54,307 bases of DNA. Origin: Hysterium pulicare CBS 123377 (lineage: Eukaryota > Ascomycota > Dothideomycetes > Hysteriales > Hysteriaceae). The translations under genes and the position numbers were made by a program. Shown one piece after another: positions 13,097 to 23,724 of this stretch; position 1 is the first letter of the stretch, and each line of letters begins with the position of its first letter. The DNA is taken from assembly GCA_000467715.1 (NCBI GenBank), contig AJFK01000205.1, positions 1 through 54,307 on the forward strand, given 5' to 3'. Under the pieces are notes generated by a model. The model had not been told where the DNA came from. It ran no database searches and was given only the letters and a program-made list of their open reading frames with translations.

Positions 13097-14680
13097 ATGT
13101 GTTTCTCTCCAGTCACTCTCAATGACGCTTTCGACGCCTTTGCCAACATGTTGTACGGATGGAGCGGCGTTGCCTTCATTTTGACCGCCACGAGCCTTGT
13201 GTATGGACAAGGCGACTTTAAGACAAGGTGTTTCGATTTCAAACCAGAGAGCTTGATCAATAACAGTACCCTAAGGGTTTTGGAATATGTCCCCAATGGC
13301 ACAACCCTCACCTTCCCGGGCTCCGACCCAACATGTGGCAGGACGAACCAAGTCGTATCTACAGACCTTTGCCGCATGGCAATGACAATTCCAACCACCA
13401 ATCGCAGCAGCATCATTTTCGAAGCATGGTTCCCCAGTGACTGGGCCGGACGATTCCTAGGCACCGGAAATGGAGGAATCGATGGCTGTATCAAGTATGA
13501 GGACATGGCCTATGGAACTCAGTATGGCTTCGCTACGACGGGATCAAACAACGGCCATAATGGTACTGGTGGTCTAGCATTACTTGGAAACCCGGATATT
13601 GTGACAGATTTCGCTTGGAGGAGTCTTCATACAACAGCCACGGCGGGGAAAACGCTCGTTGAAGCTTTCTACGGGAAACGGCATACCAAGGCGTATTATA
13701 TCGGTTGTTCGGGAGGCGGCAGACAAGCCATCAAAGCGACAGAAATGTTTCCGGAAGATTACGATGGCGTAATAGCGGGATGTCCTGGTATCAACTTTAA
13801 TTATATGTCTGCATGGCGTGCGTCGTTTTATACTATCACAGGTCCTTCTAATTCCTCTGATTTCATCGAGTCGAGCACCTGGACTGGATTAATCCACAAT
13901 GAGATAATACGGCAATGCGATTACCTAGACGGCGTATTAGATGGAATACTCGAGGATCCAAGTCTCTGCAATTTTCGACCAGAAGCTTTGTTGTGCGATG
14001 GGAAAACGACGAATAGTTCGGGGTGCCTTTCGCCGAAGCAAGTGGAGGTGGTGAGGAAAGTATATGCTCCATTATATGGAGAGCAAGGCCAATTGATATA
14101 TCCAGGCCTACAACCTGGGGCAGAGCTCATGGCCGTACAGAGACTTCTAGCTGGAATGCCGTTCAGCTTCTCGGTGGATTGGTACAGATATGCCGTCTAC
14201 TCCAATCCTTCCTGGGATCCACGCAACTGGACCATTCACGATGCGACGGTTGGCGAAGCTTTGAATCCGTCCAATGATAGAACATGGCCAGCTTCCCTCG
14301 CAGCATTTAGGGATCGTGGCGCGAAGCTGATATCCTACCATGGCGGGCAGGATAATCAGATCACGGGATTCGATACGGAGAGATTTTATAACCATTTGTC
14401 CGTCGGAATGGATTCTGCCTCGGCCGCCCTCGATGAATGGTTTCGGTTCTTTCGCATACCGGGGATGAACCATTGCAGCGGAGGAAATGGAGCATGGGTG
14501 TTTGGACAGGGTGGTGGGAGCCCGTCGAAGGGAATAGCATTTGATCCGGACGTTAACGTGCTTGCGGCAGTTGTGAGATGGGTAGAAAATGGTACATCGC
14601 CTGAGACGCTCAAAGGGACGAAATATGTGAATGATACTGTGAGCTTAGGTGTTCAGTATCAGAAGAGACATTGCCGGTAA
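13097..14680 (+). CDS. Secreted tannase/feruloyl esterase family protein
   Basis: An intronless gene of 527 aa. Counting from the first ATG, GCSGGG (Cys204-Ser205), the catalytic Asp in HGGQDN (Asp419) and MNHCSGG (His459-Cys460) form the CS-D-HC motif that defines fungal tannases and feruloyl esterase B, where a disulfide ties the catalytic Ser and His. The lid contains the calcium-loop pattern DYLDGVLDGILEDPSLC (~275-291). The N-terminus is hydrophobic; starting at Met18 (13148) gives a cleaner signal peptide (MLYGWSGVAFILTATSLVYG), so the true start may be 13148. Many NxS/T sites fit secretion. The enzyme should cleave esters of phenolic acids (gallate, ferulate, p-coumarate) from plant polymers. 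It is the extracellular partner of the nearby phenol-oxidising genes (inference). Confidence 0.93.
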   Translation: MCFSPVTLNDAFDAFANMLYGWSGVAFILTATSLVYGQGDFKTRCFDFKPESLINNSTLRVLEYVPNGTTLTFPGSDPTCGRTNQVVSTDLCRMAMTIPTTNRSSIIFEAWFPSDWAGRFLGTGNGGIDGCIKYEDMAYGTQYGFATTGSNNGHNGTGGLALLGNPDIVTDFAWRSLHTTATAGKTLVEAFYGKRHTKAYYIGCSGGGRQAIKATEMFPEDYDGVIAGCPGINFNYMSAWRASFYTITGPSNSSDFIESSTWTGLIHNEIIRQCDYLDGVLDGILEDPSLCNFRPEALLCDGKTTNSSGCLSPKQVEVVRKVYAPLYGEQGQLIYPGLQPGAELMAVQRLLAGMPFSFSVDWYRYAVYSNPSWDPRNWTIHDATVGEALNPSNDRTWPASLAAFRDRGAKLISYHGGQDNQITGFDTERFYNHLSVGMDSASAALDEWFRFFRIPGMNHCSGGNGAWVFGQGGGSPSKGIAFDPDVNVLAAVVRWVENGTSPETLKGTKYVNDTVSLGVQYQKRHCR

Positions 14681-15070
14681 GAAGGAGCACGTGATATTGA
14701 GTTTTGACTTGCTAATCATTGCATAGGTACCCGCTTCGAAGTACATATATTGGCGGAAATCCTTCATCGTTGGAGAGCTGGGCCTGTAAATAGAATATAT
14801 CGAACTTTTGAATGGAGGAGCACGGTGTACATAATTGAATAAAAAAGTTTTTTGAACGACTAGGATATACGGCTGCAAAAGGACTTCACAGTGGGATGCA
14901 TTGATCAAAGAAACCAACTTGAGGAAAGTAGACGGGGTGGAGCAACGAGATTGAGGTTATGTTGAATTCTTCAAGAGGCCACCGTTCCTCCGTACCTCGA
15001 GGTCTTCTTTCCAACTCTATAAGGTACGGTATTAGCTTTTCATGGCCACCAAGACTTCAAATTACTATGC
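14681..15070. other. Intergenic stretch between convergent tannase and epimerase-like genes
   Basis: These 390 bp separate two convergent genes and should hold both 3' ends. An AATAAAA-like element occurs at ~14837-14843. No supported gene. Confidence 0.5.
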
Positions 15071-16138
15071 TTACCCATCTTCAGCAAGTATCTCCGGTAG
15101 TTCATCTTCTTCGAAGCTCTCCCAGATTCCTTTCTCCTTTGGCTCCCAACCAAGTTCCCTCAACCGTACCGCCCTACTTCGAGAGTTGAGACCAATCACT
15201 GCAGCTGTATACTCGCCCTATCGAAGTGTCAGTGACATTCATCCGAGAGGAAGAAATGAAGATGATGGCATTATCCGTACAAACAGTTCTTCAAAGTCCT
15301 TCTCCTCAAACGGCTTCGGCGCCGGATCCTTCAGTAAGCCTTTCGTATGCAATGCTTTCCCGACATGCTCGGCAACTTCGCGCCAAGAAAACTCTTTCCC
15401 ATTTTCGCAAAACCAATACGGATTATGGAGTAGATCTTTCGGTGACGTGTCTTCCATATGATGCAAAAGCACGATATACGCTCGTGCTAAGTCCATGACA
15501 TGGATCTGGGACTCAACTGATAATCCTTTGCCGACGTGGCCAACGAAACCATGCTTGAGCGCGAAACGGGTAAGAGTGGGAGTCTGGATTGAAAGGCGCT
15601 TATGCCTTGGATTGAAGCCGTAAATTTCAGGCGGAATCATGATTGCAATCTTGGCCTGCTCTCCTAGTTCTCTCTGCGTTTTCACAATCGTGAGATCGAT
15701 TTGTCGGTGAGGTGCATTATCGGGCAGAGCATCGATTTCTTCGGGCTTGGTGTCATAGTAGATCTTCTTGCCTTTATGAGAGCCGAGCGATCCATCATCA
15801 AGCACGCTGGTACCGCTCGTATGAATGAAGATGGTTTTCTTTCCCTCGCTTGCTCGCTCTTTCACACCGTCTAAGACAGCTTGAACTGAGGGAAGGTGGT
15901 CGGCAGTCGCAGTGTGTATGATGATGTCGCTTTCGATAGCGTGCTTCTTGATCAGATCATGGTCATTGAGATCTCCTTGAACAGGGAATGCTCCTGATTT
16001 CTTGATCTCTTCCCCATGGGACTGGCGACGGACTAGACCGGATACTGTGTACCCTTCCTTGACGAGGAGTTCGAGGACATTCCAGCCGATGAAACCGGGG
16101 CCAATGATGAAGACTTTGGTGCCTTTGTTCAGCTGCAT
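15071..16138 (-). CDS. NAD(P)-binding epimerase/NmrA-like Rossmann protein
   Basis: Two exons: 16138-15281 and 15217-15071, giving 334 aa; the intron (63 bp, GTACGG...ATAG) joins ELF to GEYTAAVIGLNSRSRAVRL in phase. Without that splice the protein would end in unrelated residues. The Rossmann start is VFIIGPGFIGWNVLELL (G-x-G-x-x-G at 13-18), followed by GDLNDHDLI, IIHTATAD and FIHTSGTS. MIPPEIYGFNP replaces the usual YxxxK region of extended SDRs, and HVMDLARAYIVLL is typical of the substrate half. The end LRELGWEPKEKGIW is typical of fungal NAD-dependent epimerase/dehydratase-like proteins, which reduce or isomerise small molecules or act as redox sensors. Substrate unknown. It closes the metabolic block. 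Confidence 0.88.
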
Positions 16139-16690
16139 AATTCAACAATGTTTCTGTTACGAGATCATTAGATGATATCAGCTACCTAGTGCAGTTTTCT
16201 CAGTATATATAGCGATCAGTCGAGGATTTGTAATCCAAACGTACCATGACGAGTTAGTTCAAAGGTTGACGTCAAATTCCGAAAGTTCGGGTAGGTAGTG
16301 GGGGCCGTTATAAATTTACTTCATACCAAGAACCTGTGTTAGCAATCGTCGATCATGTGGCGCACATGAGGAAGCAAGGCTGTTGTACGTGGGAAACAGG
16401 CATGTGAGCACATCTAATTTGATGAGATTCGAGGGGAGAGAATGTGGTCACATGACTATCACATTATTACACCTGGTCCTTATTACCTTCGTAGCATGCA
16501 TGTATAGATGTCCTGGTGCTCACTCTGATCCTTCTCGCTGAGCTTTTGGTTGAAAGAAAGGCATAGGGTAGCTATCTAATGTTGGTGGAGCACTGCTGCC
16601 GAAGCAGGGACTGAACCCACGATATTGATGCCAGTCATGGTTGTCGCGCTGCAACTGAAAATCAAAGTTAATTAAACCAGCAAGACTCTA
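16139..16690. other. Intergenic stretch upstream of the epimerase-like gene
   Basis: These 552 bp hold the epimerase promoter and the JmjC gene 3' end. A TATATATA run lies at ~16203-16210 near the epimerase start. A tRNA-T-arm-like sequence at ~16590-16660 does not fold into a cloverleaf by eye. Nothing else is seen. Confidence 0.5.
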
Positions 16691-18222
16691 CTAGGTAGCC
16701 GGTTGAAGATCACGGCCAAGTGCCAATTGGCCAATATCTGAAGCAAAGGACGAAAGGGACCAGAATGACCCGCTGAAGTCAAGATCGTACCAGTAGTTTA
16801 CGGAACAGGAGAGACCATCGGTATCGGAGGTCTGGGATACTTTGTGATACCTGATATCAGTGAGTCAAAAGCTTGTTTAATGGCAAATCAGGCGTTCCAG
16901 CAATATCTTGAAGAGCGGCGCAGACGTCAAAGAATAAGAGTGTTTAATCCAGATTGAGAGGGCATCCGCTAAGTCTAAATAACATAATACAAAGTGTACA
17001 ATAGAATAAAACTCACCATAATGCCGGTAGGTATAGCATGTCCCCAGGGTTAAGAGTGATGCGAAGCGGCCTTGCGGAGTTCGAGAATGATGTTGATCGC
17101 ACATGAGGCTCATCAGGATCCCACGTGGCAAAAGGGACTTTGTTTTCTGGATCTTCTATGCTCAGCACAAGGCTATCTATCTCATCGTTACTATGTGCTT
17201 CGGGTGAATTAGATGCCAGTCCTAGTGAAGGATCCAATGGTTTGATCCCGTTCGACGTAGCCTTGGTATGTGGTGTATATTGTGCAACCGTTACCCGTTG
17301 CTCATTCACGCAGACTGACTCTACTGGTGGTATGAGCACAAAATGCTTCTTTCCGAGAACCTGCACGTAGATATTTTCGTAATTATCCTTATGGAGGGCA
17401 GTAGTGCTAAAGGAGTTGCCAAGCCAGAAGTTGATCGCATCAGGTTCCTTTTCTAATGCTATTCTTGCGAACGGTATGTCCTTTGGGACATCTGAAAATA
17501 GTTCGTTCATCTCATTGCGCAGATTGTCATTTTCTGTGGTGTTTCAGTATTTTACGGCGCTGTCCTTTGACGCAGAGGTTACTTACGGGCCTGCATATAT
17601 CTGGTGACTAATTTGGAAAGTTAATCTGAGGCCGGTGCTGTTACGTTATTTGACGAACCTTTCTTTTTCAAGGGCTGGAGCTCATGATCTAGCAGTTTTG
17701 AGATGACTTTGGAAAACGTCTCATCGAAATAATGAGGCATTGCTAGGACCAATCCGGCATTCTCAGTCTGAATGATGGAATCGGCATTTCTGTGAAAGGT
17801 CATTCAATCAGCTGGTTGTCCTTGGTTGAGAGGCAGCTTCTTACCCATATGGTGTGGCTGCTACGTCCACAGTACATTCACCCATGGTTTTACGGAAGTA
17901 CTGCGGGCCCCAGAGCTTTAAGGCCGTCCAATCCTTAGCTGCATTTCGAATGATGAATGGTTTGTTCAGCGCTACATATCTCATGAACTCGAGTGGACTG
18001 GGCTCGTTGGGAAGTTCATCAACGTATGGCGGGTTGTGATCTTGGTATGAAGTGATGAGGCCTGAAAGGTTTAGGTTGTTTATCAAGAAAGGAATGTAAT
18101 AGCACACTGGTAATGAAACATCAAGGGGTGATGTGTAAATGTCCAACCGTATGGCATTTGAAAGGAATATACATACGTTTGACTACATCTGGCAGCTGCA
18201 CTGTACTTGGAGTCCTCGCCAT
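16691..18222 (-). CDS. JmjC (cupin_8) domain protein, JMJD7-like hydroxylase
   Basis: Six exons: 18222-18177, 18061-17845, 17789-17659, 17609-17589, 17533-17017 and 16850-16691, giving 363 aa. The N-terminal part has LEFMRYVALNKPFIIRNAAKDW and the join VTRYMQAQNDNLRNE, both typical of JMJD7/cupin_8 proteins. The Fe(II) ligands are His186 and Asp188 in TTALHKDNYENIY, and distal His313 in LW|YHKVSQ, reached only across a 166-bp intron. PRLRITLNPGDMLYLPALW precedes it and VNYWYDLDFSG follows. Human JMJD7 is a 2-oxoglutarate-dependent lysyl hydroxylase of DRG GTPases; the same reaction is likely here. Exon 4 is only 21 nt, and intron 3 has a weak donor (GTTCGT), so that junction is least certain. 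The start is 230 bp from IMP1, head-to-head. Confidence 0.85.
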
Positions 18223-18452
18223 CTCCTAGGCTGCTTGGGCGACACAGATGCGTCTAAGACTTGTACGGCAGAAGTGAACGAGCATCGGCTTACCTGAGAA
18301 AGTCTAGCGTCTTGGCGCGTAAATTCTAAGCTTCAAGCTCCGCCGCAAGACACTGGGTACTTCGTCGAGCTTCAGTTACCAGCTCACCTGCAGTCTCAAG
18401 ATTTCTACACTGCGAAGCATGTAAATACAGTCAAACCAGGAAGGCCTCAACC
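18223..18452. promoter_or_regulatory. Bidirectional promoter between the JMJD7-like gene and IMP1
   Basis: Two start codons face away from each other across only 230 bp, so the promoter elements must be shared or interleaved. No TATA box is obvious. Confidence 0.55.
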
Positions 18453-19110
18453 ATGAACCGCATTAGCCATCTCACTCGCTCCCTTCGCCCTCTCCTCCGA
18501 ACCCGCTACATTCTCAACCCGAAATACCCCTACATCACCAAACGCACGACCTTCGGCGCCGTCGTTCTTTGGGCTGAAATCTACCTTTTTGCGCATCTCT
18601 TCTTCAAGTATTTATACCAAATACGTAGCACAGCCGGCATATCCATGGTCCCAACAATCGAAGCTCAAGGCGCGACTGTATTACTATCGATGTTGCATCG
18701 ACGGGGCAAGGGCATTGAGGTTGGGGATATGGTTAGCTTTGCTCATCCAGTGCGGAGTGGGCAATTTATGATTAAGAGGGTTGTTGGGATGGAGGGAGAT
18801 TTTGTACTTGTGGGGACACCGGGGAGTGAGAGGGAGGACATGATTCAGGTAAGAGACTGGATCGGTTTCGATGGAGGATTGGAGTATGCTAGATGAAGAA
18901 ATGTTGCTGATTGACTGGGTGTAGGTTCCCAAAGGACATTGCTGGGTCGCAGGGGACAACCAGGAATGGTCTCGAGACTCGCGAATTTTTGGCCCGCTGC
19001 CGATGGCTCTCATAAATGGGAAGGTTATTGCGAAGATCAGGCCGTTGAGCGATCGGAGGTGGTTTGAGAACCCTATCACGGAATCAACAGATGTGGATGA
19101 GGTTGAATGA
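18453..19110 (+). CDS. IMP1: Mitochondrial inner membrane peptidase subunit 1 (signal peptidase S26)
   Basis: Two exons: 18453-18848 and 18925-19110, giving 193 aa; the 76-bp intron joins EDMIQ to VPKGHCWVAGDNQ. The order is an Arg-rich N-terminus suited to mitochondrial import, a membrane helix (FGAVVLWAEIYLFAHLFFKYL, ~34-54), then GISMVPT with catalytic Ser64, and FMIKRVVG with catalytic Lys108. Box E follows as GHCWVAGDN...SRDSRIFGPLPMALINGKV. Imp1 works with Imp2 on the intermembrane-space side of the inner membrane to remove sorting signals from proteins such as Cox2. The sequence alone does not fully separate Imp1 from Imp2, but GDNxxxSRDSRxFGPL and the length favour Imp1. It shares a short promoter with the JMJD7-like gene. 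Confidence 0.88.
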
Positions 19111-19815
19111 GTCGTCAACATAAAAGGATCGAGTCGAAAGCCGCTGTTGATGGGTTTGAAAACTCGTCGGCGCTCGCCTATGGTAGCCACCAGCTCTATG
19201 GCAGTCAAGGCTGTGAGCCGTATGGGAGGGGGATCTGAATTGATGAGCCATCAGTCCAGGTCAGTGCCACTTCCAGTGCCTTAGCCAAAGCTCATTTCTG
19301 AAATAGAGGGAGGATTGGTAATTCAGCCTGCCACAGCCCCGCAAATGCGTTCACTATCACGCCAGAAGATCATCTGCAATTGACTACGGTCGATTCTGAA
19401 GCGTCGAATCCACGTAGTAAATGACCACATGCTGATGAAGAGACTCAAGAGAAATTGAACACTACCCGCGCTCGAATATCTAACGACTCGTCGGATCTGT
19501 TCACATGATACGTAGCAAAGCTATATGGAACTGTCGACGTGCATCTTGATAACGACAGGCATGGAACAAGAGACGAAGAAAATACAGGTCTGCTATTCTC
19601 CAAGCTTCTCGCGATACTTGGCATGGTGTTAGCCGCTTCTTCCGCTTAAGTTAAGCAGCACGCCACCATTCCGCGCGACAGGGTTCTCGTGCCGCATGCC
19701 AACCCCCGAAGATTAAATTAAGCCTCCCCAAGCCATCCAAGCCATCCTCCCTCCCCGATCTCTCCGACATTCACTCCGCACGCTTCCCTTCTGCTCACCA
19801 CCAACCACCTTCACA
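19111..19815. other. Intergenic stretch between IMP1 and the DUF7730 gene
   Basis: These 705 bp contain only short ORFs and a CT-rich stretch just before the DUF7730 start. No RNA gene or repeat is evident. Confidence 0.5.
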
Positions 19816-20922
19816 ATGCGCGGGAAGCTCCTCCATTGCCTGCCTTCGATATGGTGGGTGCCCTCCGATATCTCCGACGAAAACAAGACGCGCTCGCATT
19901 CCCGCCATCTCTCCCTGAAACGGAGCATGCGCACGCGCTCACCGTCTTCCTCCATACCACCCACTCCTCTTCGTAGTCGCAAAAGGACCTTGTCAATCCC
20001 TCCTCTCCCTGATCCGGAGCTAGATGCGCGGACCAATTTGCAGGACCAAAGCTTATTCTTTGCGAAACTACCGTTGGAGATTCGACTCATGATTTACGAG
20101 GAGGTATTGGGGAGACACGTAGTGCATTTTATCAATACGGGATATGCTGGAGGATATGGGAGTGGAGGTGGGAAGCAGAAGTTGAGGCACTTTTTGTGTG
20201 GTGAAGACGAGGACCAGGAGTGCGCATGTAGGATCAATGATGCGAGGAGAGGAGGACGGTTGAAAGGGTGGGTGTTAGGGAGTCTGGTTATCTGTAGGAG
20301 AGTGTATGTCTCTGTTCTCTTTCGTATACTCCGACTTCATTCCTCCCCACATGCCACGGTTGCGTGTCTATTCAGGGCCCTATAGGACATGTCAGTGCTA
20401 TAGCAAAATACTAATGATCATTACAGTTACACCGAAGCAATACCCCTCTTATACACCCTCAATACGTTCTCAGTCCTCCACCCATACCATCTAGAGTCCC
20501 TTCCTCAAACCCTCCTCCCACAGCGTTTAAACTCCATCCGCACGCTCCGAATCCGCTGGCTCATTCGCGGCCTCCCCTACTACCGCCGTCCAACCACACG
20601 GGGCGTTCACCCCAACACATCTATCCCTAGCCCTAAACTCGCCTACCCAGAAGATACGGCGCGCTGGCAGCGGACATGGCAAATTATCGCCTCCATGAGT
20701 GGTCTCAAGGATTTGCATGTGGTGATAGTGGATTCTCTATGGCCGACCGCGTGGCTGGAGCTGGAGGAGATATTGCTGCAGCCTGTGAAGCTAGTGATTC
20801 AGCCGCAGCGGTTTGAGCTTTGGTTGCCGTATGCGGAGAGCGATACGGGGATTGACGTTGGAGGGACTTCTTGTAAGTTGAGGAAGCCCAGGGAGGAGGA
20901 CGAGTTTGAAGAGGACAACTAG
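19816..20922 (+). CDS. DUF7730 domain protein, intact copy
   Basis: Two exons: 19816-20303 and 20427-20922, giving 327 aa. The 123-bp intron has a CTAATGA branch site and joins VICRRV to YTEAIPLLYTLNTF, as usual in the family. The core begins FFAKLPLEIRLMIYEEVLGRHVVHF (F-box-like LPxEIRxxIY), then the C-rich loop, LRIRWLIRGLPYY, and WQRTWQIIASMSGLKDLHVVIVD. WLELEEILLQPVKLV and LEVG-like DVGGTSCKLRKP close the domain. The ~75 residues before it are basic and disordered. DUF7730 proteins are abundant in filamentous ascomycetes and have no established biochemical role; the LPxEIR start recalls F-box substrate adaptors, but this is only resemblance. Two decayed relatives lie 1.2-2.8 kb downstream on the other strand. 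Confidence 0.85.
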
Positions 20923-22166
20923 TAGGCACCTTGTCTCTCGACTAGGCCATTGCAAGAACTAGAATTGGAATAGACGCTGCAATGCGAGCGTTCTTCTCCA
21001 GATAGAGTGGCGGCGGATCGCTTTCGAGACGCTTGCTTCTGCGACACTGTTGGCTCATGTTCACCGCATAATCCATCCCAACATACGAGGCAGAGAAACA
21101 CAAGACAAGCAGGATAAGACGCAACAGCACAAGAGACCGCAACCTGTTTTGTTAAATCGGCACTACATTTTGTGCAATAGGAGATAATGGGAAAGAAAGA
21201 AGACCGAGAAAGCGAGAGATGTCGTTGCCTATCAAAATGCAAGATCACGGCACGGTTTCGAGGCACCAATCCAGTCTTCAATAACGCTCCAATTCATTGA
21301 CAGATGAACTCGACTCATACGATTTCTCTCTCCCGCTATTCCTTAAATACACAGTGCAGACTAAAAGCGGAAAACGATCCTACTCGTGATCATATATTCC
21401 ATCTACGGACTAACGATTCGTTATCTATTTTTTGATACCGGCGGGTAACAGGTAAACGATGCCGCACATCGTTAGTATTGTAAGAGGTTTGAATACACAT
21501 CGCCACCAGCCCTCAGTTGGTGTGACCTGTCCACCACTTGTTCGAGATTGAGTGTGAGATATCGAAATCTTTACAACACTCTCGTTTATCAGCCAATATC
21601 GAGCATTTCACTAACTTTGTTAGGCCGTGCGATCCCATACGTCAACAAAATACCTAGAATTCGCATCGGAGGGTGTCGAAGCCTTGTACTATAATATGAT
21701 AGGACGATGCCTGCCTTGCTACTTGTTTTCTGCCCATGTCCTCCCTTTACTCTTTTTTGCGTCTAAATACAACTTGTCACTGTACGGCGATTGAAACAAT
21801 CAATTTCATCAACATCAACCTGTATCTTAGCTAGGAAAACGACAGCAATCCCATTCTAGGCGTCGCTTCATATCCTTCATAGTTGGTGACCGATTATTCT
21901 ACGAGCAGGTTTTAGGACAGAGATCAAGAGTATACTGGAAAGCGACTCTGCATCCACAGAATTTCTGGAACACCTTCATCAGCTAGCCTGGTTCTATTAT
22001 ATGTGTCTAGGGTGGTGTTTCATCGTTTTGATATCACGTCATTCTTGTTCTAACAAGTTGTCTACCAAGTCTTCAAAGCAACGGAATGCTCCACACGTCC
22101 ATAATCTCATTCATACATTCGAGGTTCTTCTAACCATGAATTTCCTGGCTCTCATCTAATTCTGAT
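20923..22166. other. Long non-coding stretch between DUF7730 gene and its decayed relatives
   Basis: These 1.24 kb hold the 3' end of the intact gene and AT-rich sequence. The longest ORF (120 codons, antisense, 20919-21281) lacks family features. No repeat, RNA gene or transposon is recognisable. Confidence 0.5.
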
Positions 22167-22710
22167 CTAGTGCGTGTAAGGAACTCGCAGTTCGTCTACT
22201 ATTCCCTCAGCATCCGGAAGCCGAAATTGACACCTAGACTCTCCAACCTCCAGCGTCGTGCAACTCTCATGAAACGGCAACATGACAATGAAAACCTCCG
22301 GAATCGTAGACATTTTTCACAGATTCAAACACTCCATGTCCAACCACGAGACGCGCACATGCTTCAGTTGGGATCCCGAATCGCAACATACAGATCCGTC
22401 AGCCCAGCCATACTTGATATGACTTGCCAAGCGAGGGTCCAATTCAAGGTCTCTTGCTTCCACGTGTCATCTCCCGACTTGGTCGAGAAATGGAGATCAA
22501 CCTCGACTCTTTGGCTGATGCGTAATGGCTCGTCTGTCCATAGGGACGGCAGACATAATACAAAACAGCAGTCTTGAGGGCAATCAAGCAACGCGCGATA
22601 TGCTTCGATTGAGGGCGTCTTGGCCTCATGGTTCCGTTTGGGGTAGTATGCTTGCTGTATGATGTGAGATGTCCTAGGTGAGCTGAGGTTGGTGTCCAGC
22701 AAGCGAAGGA
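22167..22710 (-). pseudogene. DUF7730 pseudogene fragment B (C-terminal part)
   Basis: Only the C-terminal half of a DUF7730 domain can be read and it is broken. One frame gives ETLNWTLAWQVISSMAGLTDLYVAI, matching the WQRTWQIIASMSGLKDLHVVI region of the intact gene, then a stop at 22364. Another frame has a WLDMEC segment ending in a stop, and then PEVFIVMLPFHESCTTLEVG and ESRCQFRLPDAEG, ending at 22167. No N-terminal LPxEIR part is present: it would fall inside pseudogene A, so B looks 5' truncated. It is closer to pseudogene A than to the intact copy, as both carry a DVF/EVF-I-MLPF...SRCQFR tail. I infer tandem duplication followed by decay. Left edge is firm; right edge is approximate. Confidence 0.65.
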
Positions 22711-22774
22711 TTAGCCGTCTTCGTCCGTATCAAAATGTCTTTTACGTGTAGATAATCTAGTCCTCCCCCAAATC

Positions 22775-23724
22775 TCATAACCTTTCTACCTTCGTCTTCG
22801 TTTCAGCTACCCGGAATTGACATCGCGACTGCCCTACCTCTAGAATTGTGCAGCTATTTTTGAATGGCAACATTATAATGAATACATCTGGAGTTTGTAA
22901 CAGCTCTGACAGGCTCAAAAAGTCTCGGCTCCATTTCTAGCCACTGCGTTTCCTAAGGCAGCACATCCCGCCGTAAAAACGCAACGCACAGATCCCTCAG
23001 CCCAGTCATACCGGCGATAATATGCCACGCACATTCCCACTCCAGCGTTTCTTTCGGGAACATGATGTCAGTAGGGCCCTGTAAGACCGGTAAATTCTGG
23101 TAGCTAGTTGTATACGGAAGGCCCACGATATGCCAATTGATGCGTAGCGCACGAATTTGAACGATTCTGGGCGAATCTGGCGGGAATGAGCGAGTTGCGA
23201 AAGTACATCAGGAGACGGTCGCAGCCTTCGTTGCTGGCAATTGAAAATGTATTACTGCTGTAGAGGTAATCTACAGCTTCCGAGTACTTGCATTTAAGGC
23301 TGAGTTCAGTGATTCTTACGGATCCAAGATCTTGTACGTACATTTGGCGACAAGTTTGTAATATAGAGATTGTGCTTCCCATGCCAAGCGGCATAGGATC
23401 GCCATGCCGAGGATGATCTCCTCGGCATAAACAGAATATCTGCGCTGAACGGCGTGAAGGAATATCTTTAAAACATCGATAACAGCTAAGCAGATCCTTG
23501 AACTCCTTCTCCCATGCATGTTTCGCGCTACGTTTCTTTACTACATGAATGCAAGGATCGCAGATCTCTCTACGTACTTCGAGCGGTGGTCTGAAAAATA
23601 TAGATCCGGACTGAGTCGCTGTCCGCTGCTTCCTCCCACCACTATCTTCCAGAGGTAGCGTGTGACTCCTTTTTCTCTTGGACAAAGGGGGAACGAACTC
23701 TGAACGTGGAGGCAGTGGATTCAA
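22775..23724 (-). pseudogene. DUF7730 pseudogene A (frameshifts and in-frame stop)
   Basis: The first 620 bp read as an open frame of ~206 codons: RPPLEVRREICDPCIHVV (LPxEIR-like start), LQTCRQMY, then a probable 51-nt in-frame intron, and YSEAVDYLYSSNTFS. After SLIPARFA (~23165-23175) the family sequence continues one frame over as RIVQIRALRINWHIVGLPY and WHIIAGMTGLRDLCVAF, then meets a TAG at 22955-22953. The homologous text resumes as QWLEMEPRLFEPV, shifts frame again near 22905, and ends with PDVFIIMLPF, LEVGQSRCQFR at 22775. Two shifts and one stop in conserved blocks argue for a pseudogene rather than missed introns. If expressed, only a truncated product would result. Confidence 0.75.

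Noticed and set aside
16585-16665. tRNA-like sequence on the minus strand (GTGGGTTCAGTCCC with a TGACTGGCATCA stem)
   Set aside because: The T-arm pairs poorly, there is no matching acceptor stem or D-arm, and box A is not recognisable.
22364-22702. 112-codon minus-strand ORF taken as an intact small gene
   Set aside because: Its C-terminal third is a DUF7730 fragment, and the homology continues past its stop in another frame, so it is part of a pseudogene.
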